Positions 1 through 8,945 are shown, counted from the first letter of the stretch. The stretch is 34,150 nucleotides of DNA from Deltaproteobacteria bacterium (GCA_027858995.1 JAQIBP010000169.1:1-34150); one strand, 5' to 3'. The notes: a model not told the origin generated them from the sequence alone. Translations and numbers: made by a program.

Positions 1-155
1 CCCTGGAAAAACAATTAAGAAAACACTAAAAGATGAACAAAAGTAGTGCCATAACAGCAATAAAAATATGCCAACTCTTTGTAATTACACGTTTTTATTT
101 TTTGAGTCAAAAAGATGGGCTAATATTAACAAATGAGAAAAAGGCAGGGTAAACA

Positions 156-317
156 GTGGAATTGATAAAAATTATATTGGCAATTGTTTTACCACCCGTA
201 GGTGTTTTCCTGCAGGTCGGTATTGGAATGCATTTCTGGCTCAATATTCTTTTGACAATATTAGGCTATATACCCGGCATAGTTCATGCTGTATGGGTTA
301 TAGCAAAAAAGCAATAG
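156..317 (+). CDS. YqaE/Pmp3 (UPF0057) family small membrane protein
   Basis: This is a 53-residue protein read from a GTG start, preceded by a purine-rich stretch (AAGGCAGGG, 141-149). It is two hydrophobic helices: an N-terminal one containing the PPVGVFLQVG turn, and a second with the family signature ILLTILGYIPGIVHAVW, ending in the short basic tail AKKQ. This is the full-length pattern of the Pmp3/YqaE family. Those proteins sit in the cytoplasmic membrane and are linked to membrane potential, salt and cold stress, but their biochemical role is unsettled. The gene ends 3 bases before the stop of the convergent DUF4197 gene. The GTG start is inferred because the only nearby ATG (132) is in another frame and soon meets a stop. 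Confidence 0.85.
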   Translation: MELIKIILAIVLPPVGVFLQVGIGMHFWLNILLTILGYIPGIVHAVWVIAKKQ

Positions 318-320
318 GCG

Positions 321-1076
321 CTATTTAGTAAAAACTTTTTTTAACAGCTCAGTAGTTCTTTTAGCAGGGTTCTGCCGTATGGCAACCTCTTCTTGTGCCA
401 TGTAATAAAAAATGCCGTCCATTCCTTTTTCAATCACATGATCGCTCAGATTGGCTTTTACATCGGGTACAAAAGGAATGGATTTGTAACTTTTCATCAT
501 ATTGTCATAGGATCTTACAGCACCAACCTGGGATAAACTTGTTTCAATTACAGGTTTCATTTCCAGGGCAAGATCAGGGGCCATTTTCTCTTTAAAATAC
601 TGGGTGGCAGCGTCATCAGGGCCGTTATAAATCTGTTTGACATCTTCAAAACTCATATCGGAAATAGCATCCCGGAACAGTTTTTTAGCCTTTGGTGTTG
701 CATTTTCTGCAGCCCTGTTCAATTTTAATTCAAGATCCTCAAAAAGAGATGACATACCAACCTTATCCAGCATGGATTTTACGCTGTCAAGACTTTGCGG
801 CAATGGTATATGGATGTTTGAATCCTTATTAAACCCATCTTCGGCTCCCAGTTGCTTCACAACATTCTTTGAACCGACTTTAAGGGCTTCTTTGAGCCCC
901 GCACCAATCTCCTCAACAGTGAGTTCACCTGTTGTGCTATTGGTTCCAAATGATTTTAAAAGCTCACTGCCTTTATTAAACCAGGAATTGCCGGCAAATA
1001 CCTGAGTTGAGAATATCAATGTGGTGTAGACAACAGCCTGTATCATCCATTTGTATTTAATGTTAAAACAGTTCAT
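321..1076 (-). CDS. DUF4197 family exported protein
   Basis: A 251-residue protein with a typical signal peptide (basic start, hydrophobic core about residues 10-24, cleavage likely after TQVFA). The mature part matches the DUF4197 pattern: an N-terminal GLKEALKVGS segment, IPLPQSL, NRAAENATPKAKKLF, a GPDDAATQYF motif, SLSQVGAVRSYD and the C-terminal EEVAIRQNPAKRTTELLKK. Length is normal for the family. Members are predicted periplasmic or lipoprotein-like helical proteins of unknown function, so no role is assigned. It is a single gene followed on the same strand by nothing; its stop abuts the convergent yqaE-like gene. A 100-bp gap separates its start from the AsmA gene. Confidence 0.85.
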   Translation of the reverse strand: MNCFNIKYKWMIQAVVYTTLIFSTQVFAGNSWFNKGSELLKSFGTNSTTGELTVEEIGAGLKEALKVGSKNVVKQLGAEDGFNKDSNIHIPLPQSLDSVKSMLDKVGMSSLFEDLELKLNRAAENATPKAKKLFRDAISDMSFEDVKQIYNGPDDAATQYFKEKMAPDLALEMKPVIETSLSQVGAVRSYDNMMKSYKSIPFVPDVKANLSDHVIEKGMDGIFYYMAQEEVAIRQNPAKRTTELLKKVFTK

Positions 1077-1177
1077 TTTTGATCTCCTTTATTTGATGTC
1101 TTTTTGTCATTCAATACGGGTTTTGTGTTGCCGCTCAAAATTCTGCGGAGAAAGGCAAAAATTTTCCCAATTTCTGC

Positions 1178-3172
1178 CTAATTCAATAACCCGGGCAGCA
1201 GGCTTTTAATCTGTTTTTTTACATCTTCAACTTTTTCTTTCTGCTCTTCTTTTGTACCCGCTTCTTTTGTTAAATCTGTAATCTCCTTTGTAAGGTTGCC
1301 TTTAATCATACCTTCTAAATCAGGTCGGATTTTAGGAGAAGCAAAACTGCCCGTTATCAGAACAGGTACCATCAAGCCGGATCTCTGTTTGCTATCTCCC
1401 TGGCCTTTTAAAGTGGCAACAAATTTTGGTTCCACCCTGAAATCAAGCATCTCTTTTACCAGGTTGGCTTTTCCTGTAACAAGAACCCGGATCAAAGGAG
1501 ACATAAGAGAGCTCCCGCTTGTATTAACAAGGCCATTTTTTGCAGTAAAAGGAATTTTCAATGCCGCAAAATCGGTTCTTGGTTTTTTTTCTAATTTTTC
1601 TCCTGCTCCAAGCCTGGTTTTAACATTTCGAACCATATTGGCAAGATCAATACCTATCACAGCACCATCAGTGAATAAAAGCTCTCCTCTGCCTGTCAAA
1701 GTCTTCTTGATCATAACAGGTTTTTCACCTTTCATGGCCAGTTCTATATCTGCCTTCAATGTTCCTTCAATTAACTCTTTTTCCAGGACATCTTTCATGA
1801 GCGGTCCTGCCTGGATCCCTTTTGCATCAATTGTAATTTTTGTTTTAGGATTATTTTTTTGAACATTGAGCTTAAGCCTTGAGGCAAGGCTTCCCTGGTA
1901 CAGATTCAAATCCAGTGGATCAATGGTAATAATGCCATTTTTTGCCAGGATATGGATATCAACATCTTCAACTGTTGCTCCACCTGCTTTAATCTCTCCT
2001 GCTTTAATTTTTCCATCAAGAACAAGTTTTCTTAAAGGCTCATAATTGGTTTTCTTTTTGGATTGCGCTGAAGATTTTGTTTTTTCAGGAGAGCTGTCCT
2101 TTGCAGGGGACTCAGGCAGATACCGGTCAAGATCAATTTTGTCCAGATTAATGTCAAATTTCAGATCAGGGCTGGAAAACTGTTTTGCAGAAGCTGAAAA
2201 TTTTAATTTTGAATCATCAAGCTCCACCACCCCGCTGGACAAAGATATACTGCCCGGATTCCCTTTGATATGGGCTTTAAATGAGACCCTGTCCAGGGCT
2301 TTTGGATCTGTTGTTTTAACAGGAAAATCAATGTCTATGGCAGAAAGAAGTTTTCTTGGTGAAAAGGGCAGCAGATCGAATTCAAGATCAATGGTCTGGC
2401 TTACAACGGGATCAATAAGGCTGCCTTTTAATTTTATTTCCAGCTCGCCCAGGGCCTTTAAAACAAAATCAAGGGCAATTGTTCCTCTGCCTGGATTCTT
2501 TCCAATTGGACCAACTGTCCCCTTTAGAGAAAGAGGTTTGCCGTCAATTTTGGCATTAAATGCAATTCCTATGGGGTTTTCAAGGCTGATATCATTTAGA
2601 TTCAAATTCAGATCTGATACCTGTTTTTTAACTCCTGTTTTGTGGTCAACATATGTTAACCGGCCATTTGTAATGGAAAAGTTTCCCACCAGCAAAGCCT
2701 CAATGGGCAATGCCCGGCCTTCTGCTGATGTCTCTTTTTTCTCCTCTTTATGGGCTTTCCCCTTTTGCGCTTTACCAATTCCCTGCCAGTTTGCTTTACC
2801 ATTTTTCAATTTTTCCAGATAAATCTGAGGGCTGTCCAGGACAAAGGTTTTAACTTCTATTTTTTTTGACAGCAATGGCATCACTTTGAGCCTTACCTCA
2901 AAATTTTTCACTGATATCATATCTGTTTGTTTGTAACCTTTGCCACTGCCAAAATGAAGATCAGTCAGTTTCACACCAACCCATGGGAAAACAGATATAT
3001 CTATTTCATCACCAAGGGTAAAAGAGCGGCCCGTTTCCTCGGTAACCTTTTGCTCGATCACGGGCTTATACTTCTGGACATCAACAAATTGAGGTATGAT
3101 CATTACGGCTGCTATTATAATAACTAACAAAACACCACCAATGATTAATAACCATTTAAGTAAATTTTTCAT
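1178..3172 (-). CDS. AsmA family envelope protein
   Basis: A 664-residue protein starting with a single uncleaved membrane anchor (about residues 5-27, LLKWLLIIGGVLLVIIIAAV). The AsmA N-terminal motif follows: QFVDVQKYKPVIEQKVTEETGR and then FPWVGVKLTDLHFG. A long beta-rich repeat region leads into an AsmA C-terminal domain (about residues 390-620), where TGRGELLFTDGAVIGIDLANM is diagnostic. A Lys/Glu-rich linker near 120-145 and a charged helical tail at 635-660 are visible. AsmA-like proteins belong to the bridge-like lipid-transfer superfamily and span the periplasm, affecting outer-membrane lipid homeostasis. The function here is inferred from the family only. Length and architecture are intact. 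Confidence 0.85.
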   Translation of the reverse strand: MKNLLKWLLIIGGVLLVIIIAAVMIIPQFVDVQKYKPVIEQKVTEETGRSFTLGDEIDISVFPWVGVKLTDLHFGSGKGYKQTDMISVKNFEVRLKVMPLLSKKIEVKTFVLDSPQIYLEKLKNGKANWQGIGKAQKGKAHKEEKKETSAEGRALPIEALLVGNFSITNGRLTYVDHKTGVKKQVSDLNLNLNDISLENPIGIAFNAKIDGKPLSLKGTVGPIGKNPGRGTIALDFVLKALGELEIKLKGSLIDPVVSQTIDLEFDLLPFSPRKLLSAIDIDFPVKTTDPKALDRVSFKAHIKGNPGSISLSSGVVELDDSKLKFSASAKQFSSPDLKFDINLDKIDLDRYLPESPAKDSSPEKTKSSAQSKKKTNYEPLRKLVLDGKIKAGEIKAGGATVEDVDIHILAKNGIITIDPLDLNLYQGSLASRLKLNVQKNNPKTKITIDAKGIQAGPLMKDVLEKELIEGTLKADIELAMKGEKPVMIKKTLTGRGELLFTDGAVIGIDLANMVRNVKTRLGAGEKLEKKPRTDFAALKIPFTAKNGLVNTSGSSLMSPLIRVLVTGKANLVKEMLDFRVEPKFVATLKGQGDSKQRSGLMVPVLITGSFASPKIRPDLEGMIKGNLTKEITDLTKEAGTKEEQKEKVEDVKKQIKSLLPGLLN

Positions 3173-3281
3173 GGGTTTTCTCCAAATATTTATGTTTAAA
3201 CATTAGAACAATAAGTATAGCCATAAATTTTCAAAATGCCAGTCAGAAAAAATATTTTTATCCATGCCAGAAGGAAATTAT

Positions 3282-4859
3282 CTATAATGATATAGTCCCA
3301 CCGAGTTTGGGAATAACAACATCATACCCTTTTTGCTGAAGACGTTTTGCAAAAGCAGCACTTTGAGATTCTTCTCCATGAACTATTCCGATTTTTTTTA
3401 TTCTTAAGTTTGATTTGGTTATGATTTTTTCAAGTTCATATTTGTCTGCATGGGCACTGAAGCCCCCTATTTTTTCAACTTTTGCACGCAGTGGGTAGCT
3501 TTTTCCAAGGATTTTAATTTCACCTGTTTTCGATTTTTTTTCTGATTGTACTTTTTGGGTGCCAAGTTCCTCTATCTTTCTTCCCAGAGTGTTTTCTGCC
3601 ATATACCCAACCAGCAGGATGGTATTTTTTGGATTATGGATATTATAACGCAGGTGATGCAATATCCTTCCAGCCTCACACATGCCTGAGGCAGATATTA
3701 CAACGTGGGAAGATTCATCCTGGGTAAGCTGCATTGACTCCTGCACACTCTGGACAAATTTTATTTTATCAAAGTTAAAAGGATTTTTTCCTTTTTCAAG
3801 AAAAGTTTCATGGGTCTCTTTATCATAGGTTTCAGGATGTTCACCAAACACCTTGGTAATATTGGATGCAAGGGGACTGTCAACATACACAGGACGTCTT
3901 GGCACTTCTCCTTTATCATAAAGTTCATGCAGGATATAGATCAATTCCTGGGTTCTGCCAAAGGCAAAAGAGGGAATAATAACAGAGCCACCCCTTTCAA
4001 ATGTGTCATTTAAAACTTGTTTCAGGTTTGCACCCAGATCTTCAACAGGCTCATGTTCCCTGTCTCCATAAGTGCTTTCTGTGATAAACAGATCAATATC
4101 CCTGTCTTCTTCATCAAACATAAGGGTTGGGTCTCTTAATATTGGCTTTCCAAATCGCCCCACATCTCCTGTATATAGAATCCGGGTTGTTTTATCAGCT
4201 CTTTTTACGGTTACAACGGAAAATGCAGATCCAAGAATATGGCCTGCCACATAAAATTTGACCGTGGTATTCTCACCAATGGTTATTGGATAATTAAAAG
4301 GATATCCATCAATAAATCCAAGGGCCTGTTTTGCTTCATCCATGGTATAAAGCGGAGTAGCAATATTCAGACCATGTTGTTTTTGAAGCTTGTGAATGGC
4401 CTGAGTATCTAATTCATGGGCATTTTTTTTCAACATTTTTTTTATATCATTTTTCTGCTTATGAGAAACTTTCTCTTTTATATTGTTTTGCTCCAATTGA
4501 TATAAAAACGATCTTACTGCCTTATAATTCAGATATTGTGCGTCAGACTCCTGGATATGCCCGCTGTCCAAAAGCATATAATTTAATGCATCTGCCGTGG
4601 GCCGGGTTGTAATGATTCTACCGGAAAAGCCATCCCCTGTAAGCAGAGGAATGCGCCCTGAATGATCTATATGAGCATGTGAGAGTATCATGCTGGTTAT
4701 TTTGCTTCTATCTATTGGGAAATTTTGATTTTTCTCTTTGCTCTCTTTTCTTCTGCCCTGGAACATACCGCAATCAAATAACAGACGCTCTCTGCCTGTG
4801 TCAAAAAGATGCATTGAACCAGTTACTTCGCCTGCTGCACCATAGAAGGTTACATCCAT
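3282..4859 (-). CDS. MBL-fold, beta-CASP metallo-hydrolase with RNA-specificity (RMMBL) domain
   Basis: A 525-residue cytoplasmic protein. The metallo-beta-lactamase motifs are in order: the FDCGMFQG loop (28-35), the metal-binding HAHIDH (61-66), AGHILGSAF with its ligand His, and TGDVGRFGKPIL with its ligand Asp. A beta-CASP region follows (IIPSFAFGRTQELIYIL and the SASGMCEAGRI motif), then the C-terminal RMMBL motif KIGGFSAHADKYEL and a final IVHGEE. An insertion between about residues 105 and 190, rich in Lys and Gln, is larger than in the smallest family members. The family includes mRNA 3'-end/CPSF-73-like and bacterial RNA nucleases, so ribonuclease activity is likely but the substrate is unknown. 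The gene follows the cytochrome c gene by 10 bp, which suggests co-transcription. Confidence 0.85.
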   Translation of the reverse strand: MDVTFYGAAGEVTGSMHLFDTGRERLLFDCGMFQGRRKESKEKNQNFPIDRSKITSMILSHAHIDHSGRIPLLTGDGFSGRIITTRPTADALNYMLLDSGHIQESDAQYLNYKAVRSFLYQLEQNNIKEKVSHKQKNDIKKMLKKNAHELDTQAIHKLQKQHGLNIATPLYTMDEAKQALGFIDGYPFNYPITIGENTTVKFYVAGHILGSAFSVVTVKRADKTTRILYTGDVGRFGKPILRDPTLMFDEEDRDIDLFITESTYGDREHEPVEDLGANLKQVLNDTFERGGSVIIPSFAFGRTQELIYILHELYDKGEVPRRPVYVDSPLASNITKVFGEHPETYDKETHETFLEKGKNPFNFDKIKFVQSVQESMQLTQDESSHVVISASGMCEAGRILHHLRYNIHNPKNTILLVGYMAENTLGRKIEELGTQKVQSEKKSKTGEIKILGKSYPLRAKVEKIGGFSAHADKYELEKIITKSNLRIKKIGIVHGEESQSAAFAKRLQQKGYDVVIPKLGGTISL

Positions 4860-4869
4860 AATTTCCTCG

Positions 4870-6225
4870 CTATATCTGGTTTTGTTTCATTGCCATTTCA
4901 ACTATTGGCTGGGTTTCAAAAGGTTTCCCAGGGATCATATTTAAAATTTTTCTGGACATACTGCGGTATAATAACCGGGCAGTCACCATGGATCCTTTTT
5001 CAGGTATTTCAGGAAGATCTATTGTTTCAGTGACGCTCTGTTTTGCCTTTATTCTATTGTCGGAAAGCACCTCTTTCGCCTTTGCAAGATTGATAATGGC
5101 ATTTCCATTGCCATCTCCAAAAACAGTTCTAAAGATCACACTGTCTTCAGGCAATTCATGTCTGCTGTTTAAAATACCGGTCTGAAAGCCTGTTTTATTA
5201 TTTTTATCCTTGATGGTGACTTCAAGCCAGACCTGACGAAGATCTGCAACACCTGTTGGGATTGAATGTCCCGCACCTGTATTGGTAACAGTGATATTAA
5301 GTTTTTTTTGATTAATTTTTGATGTGTCAACAGATATGGTGGCGGCATTTTTTAATCTTTCAATGGCCATTTTGCCTTTGCTCTTATCTCCAAATTGAGC
5401 TGGCACAACAGTGTTTGCTCCCACAAAATAGTGTGTAAAAATATGGGGCCTTTCATCACTGTAATCGGTTGCTGTTCCAGGGTTTTCAGGTCTTATGGTT
5501 GATCCTGTGGCAGGGATTTCAGGTTTTTGATACATATGGCAGCCCTGGCAGTTAATCTTTTTTTCAGGGTCAGCTGCATTATAGGGACTTTGTTTCCACT
5601 CTGTATATGTGGTTTCAAGACCGGTGCCAAAAACAACATGCTTTACATCATGGCAGGTTCCGCAGAATTTGGATTCAGTGTGCATTTTAGAGAATTCTGC
5701 TTCATGAAAATCAGGCACTGCATCATCAAAAGGGCCATATTTGATTCCAGGATCATCTTCTCCATTTCCAGGTTGAATGACAAGACCGTTATTATACATC
5801 TGCTTAATAGTTTTTGCTGAATGACAATAATCGCATTGAACACCAAAAGTTGCAATTTTGGGTGTTTTGGACAAATCATCGGAAACTTTTTTTGGAAATC
5901 CTGTCTCAACTCCAATGGGAGTATGGCATTTTACACAGGATTCAGCCTCTTTTATATGATTCTGGTCTGTTAAACCTTTGCGTAAGAATTGTGATATTCT
6001 TGAATACACAGGATCTTTATGGGAAAGATAATGCATTGAATTTTCCCACTGGTCAAAAATTTCTGAATGGCAGTCTTTGCAGGTATCAGATGAGATAAAC
6101 TGATCAATATGAATGGCCTCTTGTGCTGATGAAGTAAAAGTTACAACAAACAGAGTGGCAATACCGGATACTACGCTTAAGAAAATATTTAAATATTTAT
6201 TATTATACAAGATTGTTATCCTCAT
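4870..6225 (-). CDS. Exported pentahaem cytochrome c
   Basis: The start at 6225 gives 451 residues beginning MRITILYNN, with a signal peptide (hydrophobic residues 12-30, cleavage near SSAQEA). A longer reading to 6336 would add 37 residues before the signal and overlap the upstream gene by 134 bases, so it was rejected. Five CxxCH haem-binding motifs lie at about residues 49-53, 97-101, 131-135, 188-192 and 226-230. The C-terminal 200 residues lack haem motifs and look beta-rich (LNITVTNTGAGHSIPTG). This layout resembles cytochrome c554-like multihaem proteins that move electrons in the periplasm. The partner and redox role cannot be read from the sequence. It overlaps the end of the upstream coiled-coil gene by 23 bases, so translational coupling is likely. 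Confidence 0.85.
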   Translation of the reverse strand: MRITILYNNKYLNIFLSVVSGIATLFVVTFTSSAQEAIHIDQFISSDTCKDCHSEIFDQWENSMHYLSHKDPVYSRISQFLRKGLTDQNHIKEAESCVKCHTPIGVETGFPKKVSDDLSKTPKIATFGVQCDYCHSAKTIKQMYNNGLVIQPGNGEDDPGIKYGPFDDAVPDFHEAEFSKMHTESKFCGTCHDVKHVVFGTGLETTYTEWKQSPYNAADPEKKINCQGCHMYQKPEIPATGSTIRPENPGTATDYSDERPHIFTHYFVGANTVVPAQFGDKSKGKMAIERLKNAATISVDTSKINQKKLNITVTNTGAGHSIPTGVADLRQVWLEVTIKDKNNKTGFQTGILNSRHELPEDSVIFRTVFGDGNGNAIINLAKAKEVLSDNRIKAKQSVTETIDLPEIPEKGSMVTARLLYRSMSRKILNMIPGKPFETQPIVEMAMKQNQI

Positions 6226-6649
6226 GTTTGACAATACCTTTGAGAAATTCCCTTGCTTCTCCCTCAAGAGTGAGAATTGTAAAGTTTCCGTTTTCCTCTT
6301 TGGCTGCAACAAGGCAGTCCATACGGGTTCCATCATTTAAAGTGATAAAACATTCACCTGATTCATTTAAGGTATTTACACGGACAAATTTTTTATCCTT
6401 GGAAAACTCTTGAAATCTTTTTATTCCATTTTCAATGGCAATAATTTTATCATATTCATTTTCATCTATATTTTTAATTTGCTGTCTTAAATCTTCAATC
6501 TGTTTTTTCAAATCTGCAATTTTATTAATAAAGTTTTCTATTTCACTCGTGTTATCTGCTGGTATGGAAAAGAGGATATGTTTTTGCATTTCCATATCTG
6601 TTTCAACAAAATTAATTTTTTGTAACAGCGCTTTGACTTCTGCACTCAT
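6203..6649 (-). CDS. Coiled-coil protein of unknown function
   Basis: A 148-residue protein without signal peptide or membrane segment. Residues about 35-85 form a probable coiled coil (INKIADLKKQIEDLRQQIKN with heptad spacing). The C-terminal half is a compact beta-type segment (ECFITLNDGTRMDCLVAAKE, FTILTLEGEAREFLKG). I do not recognise the family. Its 3' end overlaps the start of the cytochrome c gene by 23 bases, and it is the first convincing gene of the cluster running through the cytochrome c and metallo-hydrolase genes. Its strand and overlap suggest a shared transcript; nothing in the sequence shows a functional link with cytochrome c maturation. Confidence 0.7.
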   Translation of the reverse strand: MSAEVKALLQKINFVETDMEMQKHILFSIPADNTSEIENFINKIADLKKQIEDLRQQIKNIDENEYDKIIAIENGIKRFQEFSKDKKFVRVNTLNESGECFITLNDGTRMDCLVAAKEENGNFTILTLEGEAREFLKGIVKHEDNNLV

Positions 6650-6718
6650 ATATTGGCTCTACTTTTTTTTACTGGTTTTCCCCACCTGCCAGGCGGAGTT
6701 ATTTTTTTTTATGCTGAC

Positions 6719-6823
6719 TCATGATCCGCACAAGCTTCCTTTTTCCAATGCATTTTTATTTGCTTTTTCAAGCCATTGTAAAAACCTGGTTATTATATTT
6801 TTTTTCTCTCTCCTGCTTTCCAT
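6719..6823 (-). CDS. Possible 34-residue small protein
   Basis: A short reading frame with a good ribosome-binding site (AGGAGAAGG ending a few bases before the ATG at 6823) and a TGA at 6719-6721. The product begins MESRREKKNIITRFLQWLEK and ends GSLCGS. It is basic and probably one amphipathic helix, with a single Cys near the end. It lies about 70 bases upstream of the coiled-coil gene, in an otherwise empty 279-base gap. It could be a genuine small protein, a translated leader, or chance. Support is limited to the ribosome-binding site and the plausible composition. Confidence 0.35.
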   Translation of the reverse strand: MESRREKKNIITRFLQWLEKANKNALEKGSLCGS

Positions 6824-6928
6824 ACAACCTTCTCCTGAAAATCATTTTTTCCATTTAAATATTTTTTAAGTCTCTATTAATTTTGAATTAATGTCAATAC
6901 AGCCTGTCAGAACCTGCATGGGTACTCA

Positions 6929-7432
6929 CTATTTTTTAACCCTGTATTTTAATAAGATATGGCTTTGATCAAGTTCACTAATATTGATCAATTCCAATTG
7001 AGTATCAAAAGATTTATTAAACAGGGGCAGCCCTTTTCCAAAAAGCCTTGGAACGATTGTAATATGAATTTCATCTATTAAATTTTCTTTTAAGAACAGT
7101 GTATTGACAATTGATCCTCCAATAAGCACTGCAGTTTCAAAACCTTTAGCATTAAGCTCCTTTATGATTGCACCAGGGGCTTTATCAGTGAAAATCAGAT
7201 CTTTGTCATGACTTTTCCTGCTTTTATCCCTTGTCATGACAATGTTTTTACGTCCCGGCAGGGATTTGCCGATCATATCAAATGTTTTGGAACCCACGAT
7301 TATTACCCCGGATTTTCTGGTAATATGGACAAAATATTTTTTATCTTCTTTTCCTGTCCAGTCTATGATCTGCGAGGAATCCCTTGCAATCATTCCATCT
7401 GCGGTAACCGCCATTAAAAGAATTACCTTCAT
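6929..7432 (-). CDS. Dihydrofolate reductase / RibD C-terminal family oxidoreductase
   Basis: Starting at the ATG at 7432 gives 167 residues opening with MKVILLMAVTADGMIARDS, the usual family opening; an in-frame GTG at 7441 would add three residues. Visible features are the ADGMIA substrate loop, GVIIVGSKTFDMIGKSLPGR, the NADPH-binding ETAVLIGGSIVNTLFLKENL and DEIHITIVPRLFGKGLPLF. These match the RibD C-terminal/DHFR fold used for NADPH-dependent reduction of pterin or pyrimidine substrates. Stand-alone members like this often have unknown substrates and the sequence does not separate DHFR from riboflavin-type activity. The gene lies at, or overlaps by a few bases, the 3' end of the upstream 70-aa gene, so the two are probably translated together. 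Confidence 0.75.
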   Translation of the reverse strand: MKVILLMAVTADGMIARDSSQIIDWTGKEDKKYFVHITRKSGVIIVGSKTFDMIGKSLPGRKNIVMTRDKSRKSHDKDLIFTDKAPGAIIKELNAKGFETAVLIGGSIVNTLFLKENLIDEIHITIVPRLFGKGLPLFNKSFDTQLELINISELDQSHILLKYRVKK

Positions 7433-7433
7433 T

Positions 7434-7646
7434 TCAATCACCCGGCCATTCCATCTTTTTTTCTTCAGTATAATAACAGAACCTTGCCCATTTATACTCT
7501 TTTTTTGAAATTGGACAGCGCAGGGTAACTTTTGAGTTGCTCAGATCTGCAACCTCCCAGTCACCGGATCTCCCTGAACCTTCAATACGAATTTTTTGTC
7601 CTTTTTTAAAGGGATACGATTTAAAAACCGTCACATCATGATCCAT
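7434..7646 (-). CDS. Conserved-looking 70-residue protein, function unknown
   Basis: A small cytoplasmic protein, MDHDVTVFKSYPFKKGQKIR..., with a likely all-beta fold (IRIEGSGRSGDWEVADL, KVTLRCPISKKEYKWARFCYY). The composition suggests an SH3-like or KOW-like barrel, which is only an impression. It starts 15 bases downstream of the stop of cyuA and ends at the start of the DHFR-like gene, so it sits tightly inside a three-gene minus-strand unit. I do not recognise the family. Confidence 0.65.
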   Translation of the reverse strand: MDHDVTVFKSYPFKKGQKIRIEGSGRSGDWEVADLSNSKVTLRCPISKKEYKWARFCYYTEEKKMEWPGD

Positions 7647-7661
7647 GGTTTATGACCTCCT

Positions 7662-8945
7662 CTATTGCTCTTCTAACATTATACGTATTATCTCTTTATC
7701 GGTTTCCTGCATTCCATCGCGGCCAAGCCTGCCGATATTTGCAATTGTATTTTCAACACCTTTTTTAACAATCCCGTCACCACCGTAAAACTGCTGTCCT
7801 TTCTGGTACATATAAAATCCCAGGATGCCTGCTTCAACAGAAGAAGCTATTTTCCCGGCACATGAAGGTTTAGCTCCATCACATATTATTCCAGATACTA
7901 TTGCAAGTGCATTCACTATTGTATGGGCAATTTTATTAAACCGACCTCCATGTAGCCAGGCAATTCCTGCCCCTGCACCGACTCCGGCGCTGACAGCTCC
8001 ACAATACGCCGACAATCTTCCAATTCCTGTCTTCTGGTGTATGGTAACAAGATTGGATACAATCAGAGCTTGGAACAACACCTCTTTTTCAACGCCCAGT
8101 TCTTTTGCATATTCAATCACAGGGACAGAAGCAGTAATTCCCTGATTACCGCTTCCTGAAATGATTACAACCGGAAGTTCACACCCGCTCATCCTGGCAT
8201 CTGATCCTGCAGCAGCCATGGCTTTTGCCCTGATCTTTATCTCATCACCCCAGGTATCAAGCAGAACAGAGCCAATATTTGCACCCCATTGACCTTTAAG
8301 CCCTTCCCGGGCTATTTTTGTATTATAATCAATCTGTCGCTGCAGCAAACTTTTAACTTCAAAAATCTCAGCAGCCTGAGCAAACTCGACAATATCTTTT
8401 ATATTTATAATTGAACGGTCTGTGAGGCTCGAATTATTGATTTCATCGCAGTCCTGATTCTGATAGATAATTTTTTCATCTTTTGTGATTAAAACTATAT
8501 TTGTATGAAAGTGGGAAATCTGGACACAGGCTTTTGATTCCCTGCTGAAAACAGTGACAAGCAGATCAAACTTTAAATCGCTTTTTGACTTGCATATTTT
8601 TATCTCCCTCTTTTCAAGAAAAGCCTGAATTGCCTTTTTTTGTTCATCATTCACAGACGAGATCACCTCAAGAACTTTATCAGCATCGCCCGCGATAATT
8701 CCGGCAGCAGCCGAAGCTTTTATGCCTCTCAAGTTTCCGGTATTTGGAACAACTACGCTTTTAACATTTTTAATAATATTGTCACTTGCTTCAATCATGA
8801 CATGATCTGGCTGATTGCCGAGAATTTCCCTTGCCTTTGCTGCAGCATAAGCAATGGCAACAGGCTCTGTACAGCCCATGGCAGGAACAAGCTCTTCATG
8901 CAAAATAGCAAGGTAAGCTTTATACTTTTTGTCATTTTTATCCAT
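7662..8945 (-). CDS. cyuA: L-cysteine desulfidase / L-serine dehydratase alpha-like protein (CyuA/YhaM, UPF0597)
   Basis: A 427-residue cytoplasmic enzyme. The family hallmark PAMGCTEPVAIAYAAAKARE lies at residues 21-40, with Cys25 where the iron-sulfur ligand of the desulfidase family is found. Further conserved cysteines lie in RMSGCELPVV (C255), SAYCGAVSAG (C315) and the paired CDGAKPSC (C355, C362). The glycine-rich SGSGNQGITASVPV is also typical. Known members degrade L-cysteine to pyruvate, ammonia and sulfide using an oxygen-sensitive 4Fe-4S cluster, which fits a sulfide-tolerant anaerobe. Length is normal. The ribosome-binding site AAGGAG precedes the ATG at 8945. It heads a unit with the 70-aa and DHFR-like genes. 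Serine or homoserine activity cannot be excluded. Confidence 0.85.
   Translation of the reverse strand: MDKNDKKYKAYLAILHEELVPAMGCTEPVAIAYAAAKAREILGNQPDHVMIEASDNIIKNVKSVVVPNTGNLRGIKASAAAGIIAGDADKVLEVISSVNDEQKKAIQAFLEKREIKICKSKSDLKFDLLVTVFSRESKACVQISHFHTNIVLITKDEKIIYQNQDCDEINNSSLTDRSIINIKDIVEFAQAAEIFEVKSLLQRQIDYNTKIAREGLKGQWGANIGSVLLDTWGDEIKIRAKAMAAAGSDARMSGCELPVVIISGSGNQGITASVPVIEYAKELGVEKEVLFQALIVSNLVTIHQKTGIGRLSAYCGAVSAGVGAGAGIAWLHGGRFNKIAHTIVNALAIVSGIICDGAKPSCAGKIASSVEAGILGFYMYQKGQQFYGGDGIVKKGVENTIANIGRLGRDGMQETDKEIIRIMLEEQ

Noticed and set aside
33-152. A 39-residue plus-strand frame (MNKSSAITAIKICQLF...)
   Set aside because: It has no good ribosome-binding site and no recognisable features, and it lies in the leader of the YqaE-like gene; probably chance.
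2046-2822. Long plus-strand open frame opposite asmA
   Set aside because: It lies entirely antisense to a clear AsmA gene, with Ser/Arg/Phe-rich composition typical of a shadow frame.
6226-6336. 37-residue N-terminal extension of the pentahaem cytochrome
   Set aside because: It would precede the signal peptide and overlap the coiled-coil gene deeply; the ATG at 6225 directly before the signal sequence is better.
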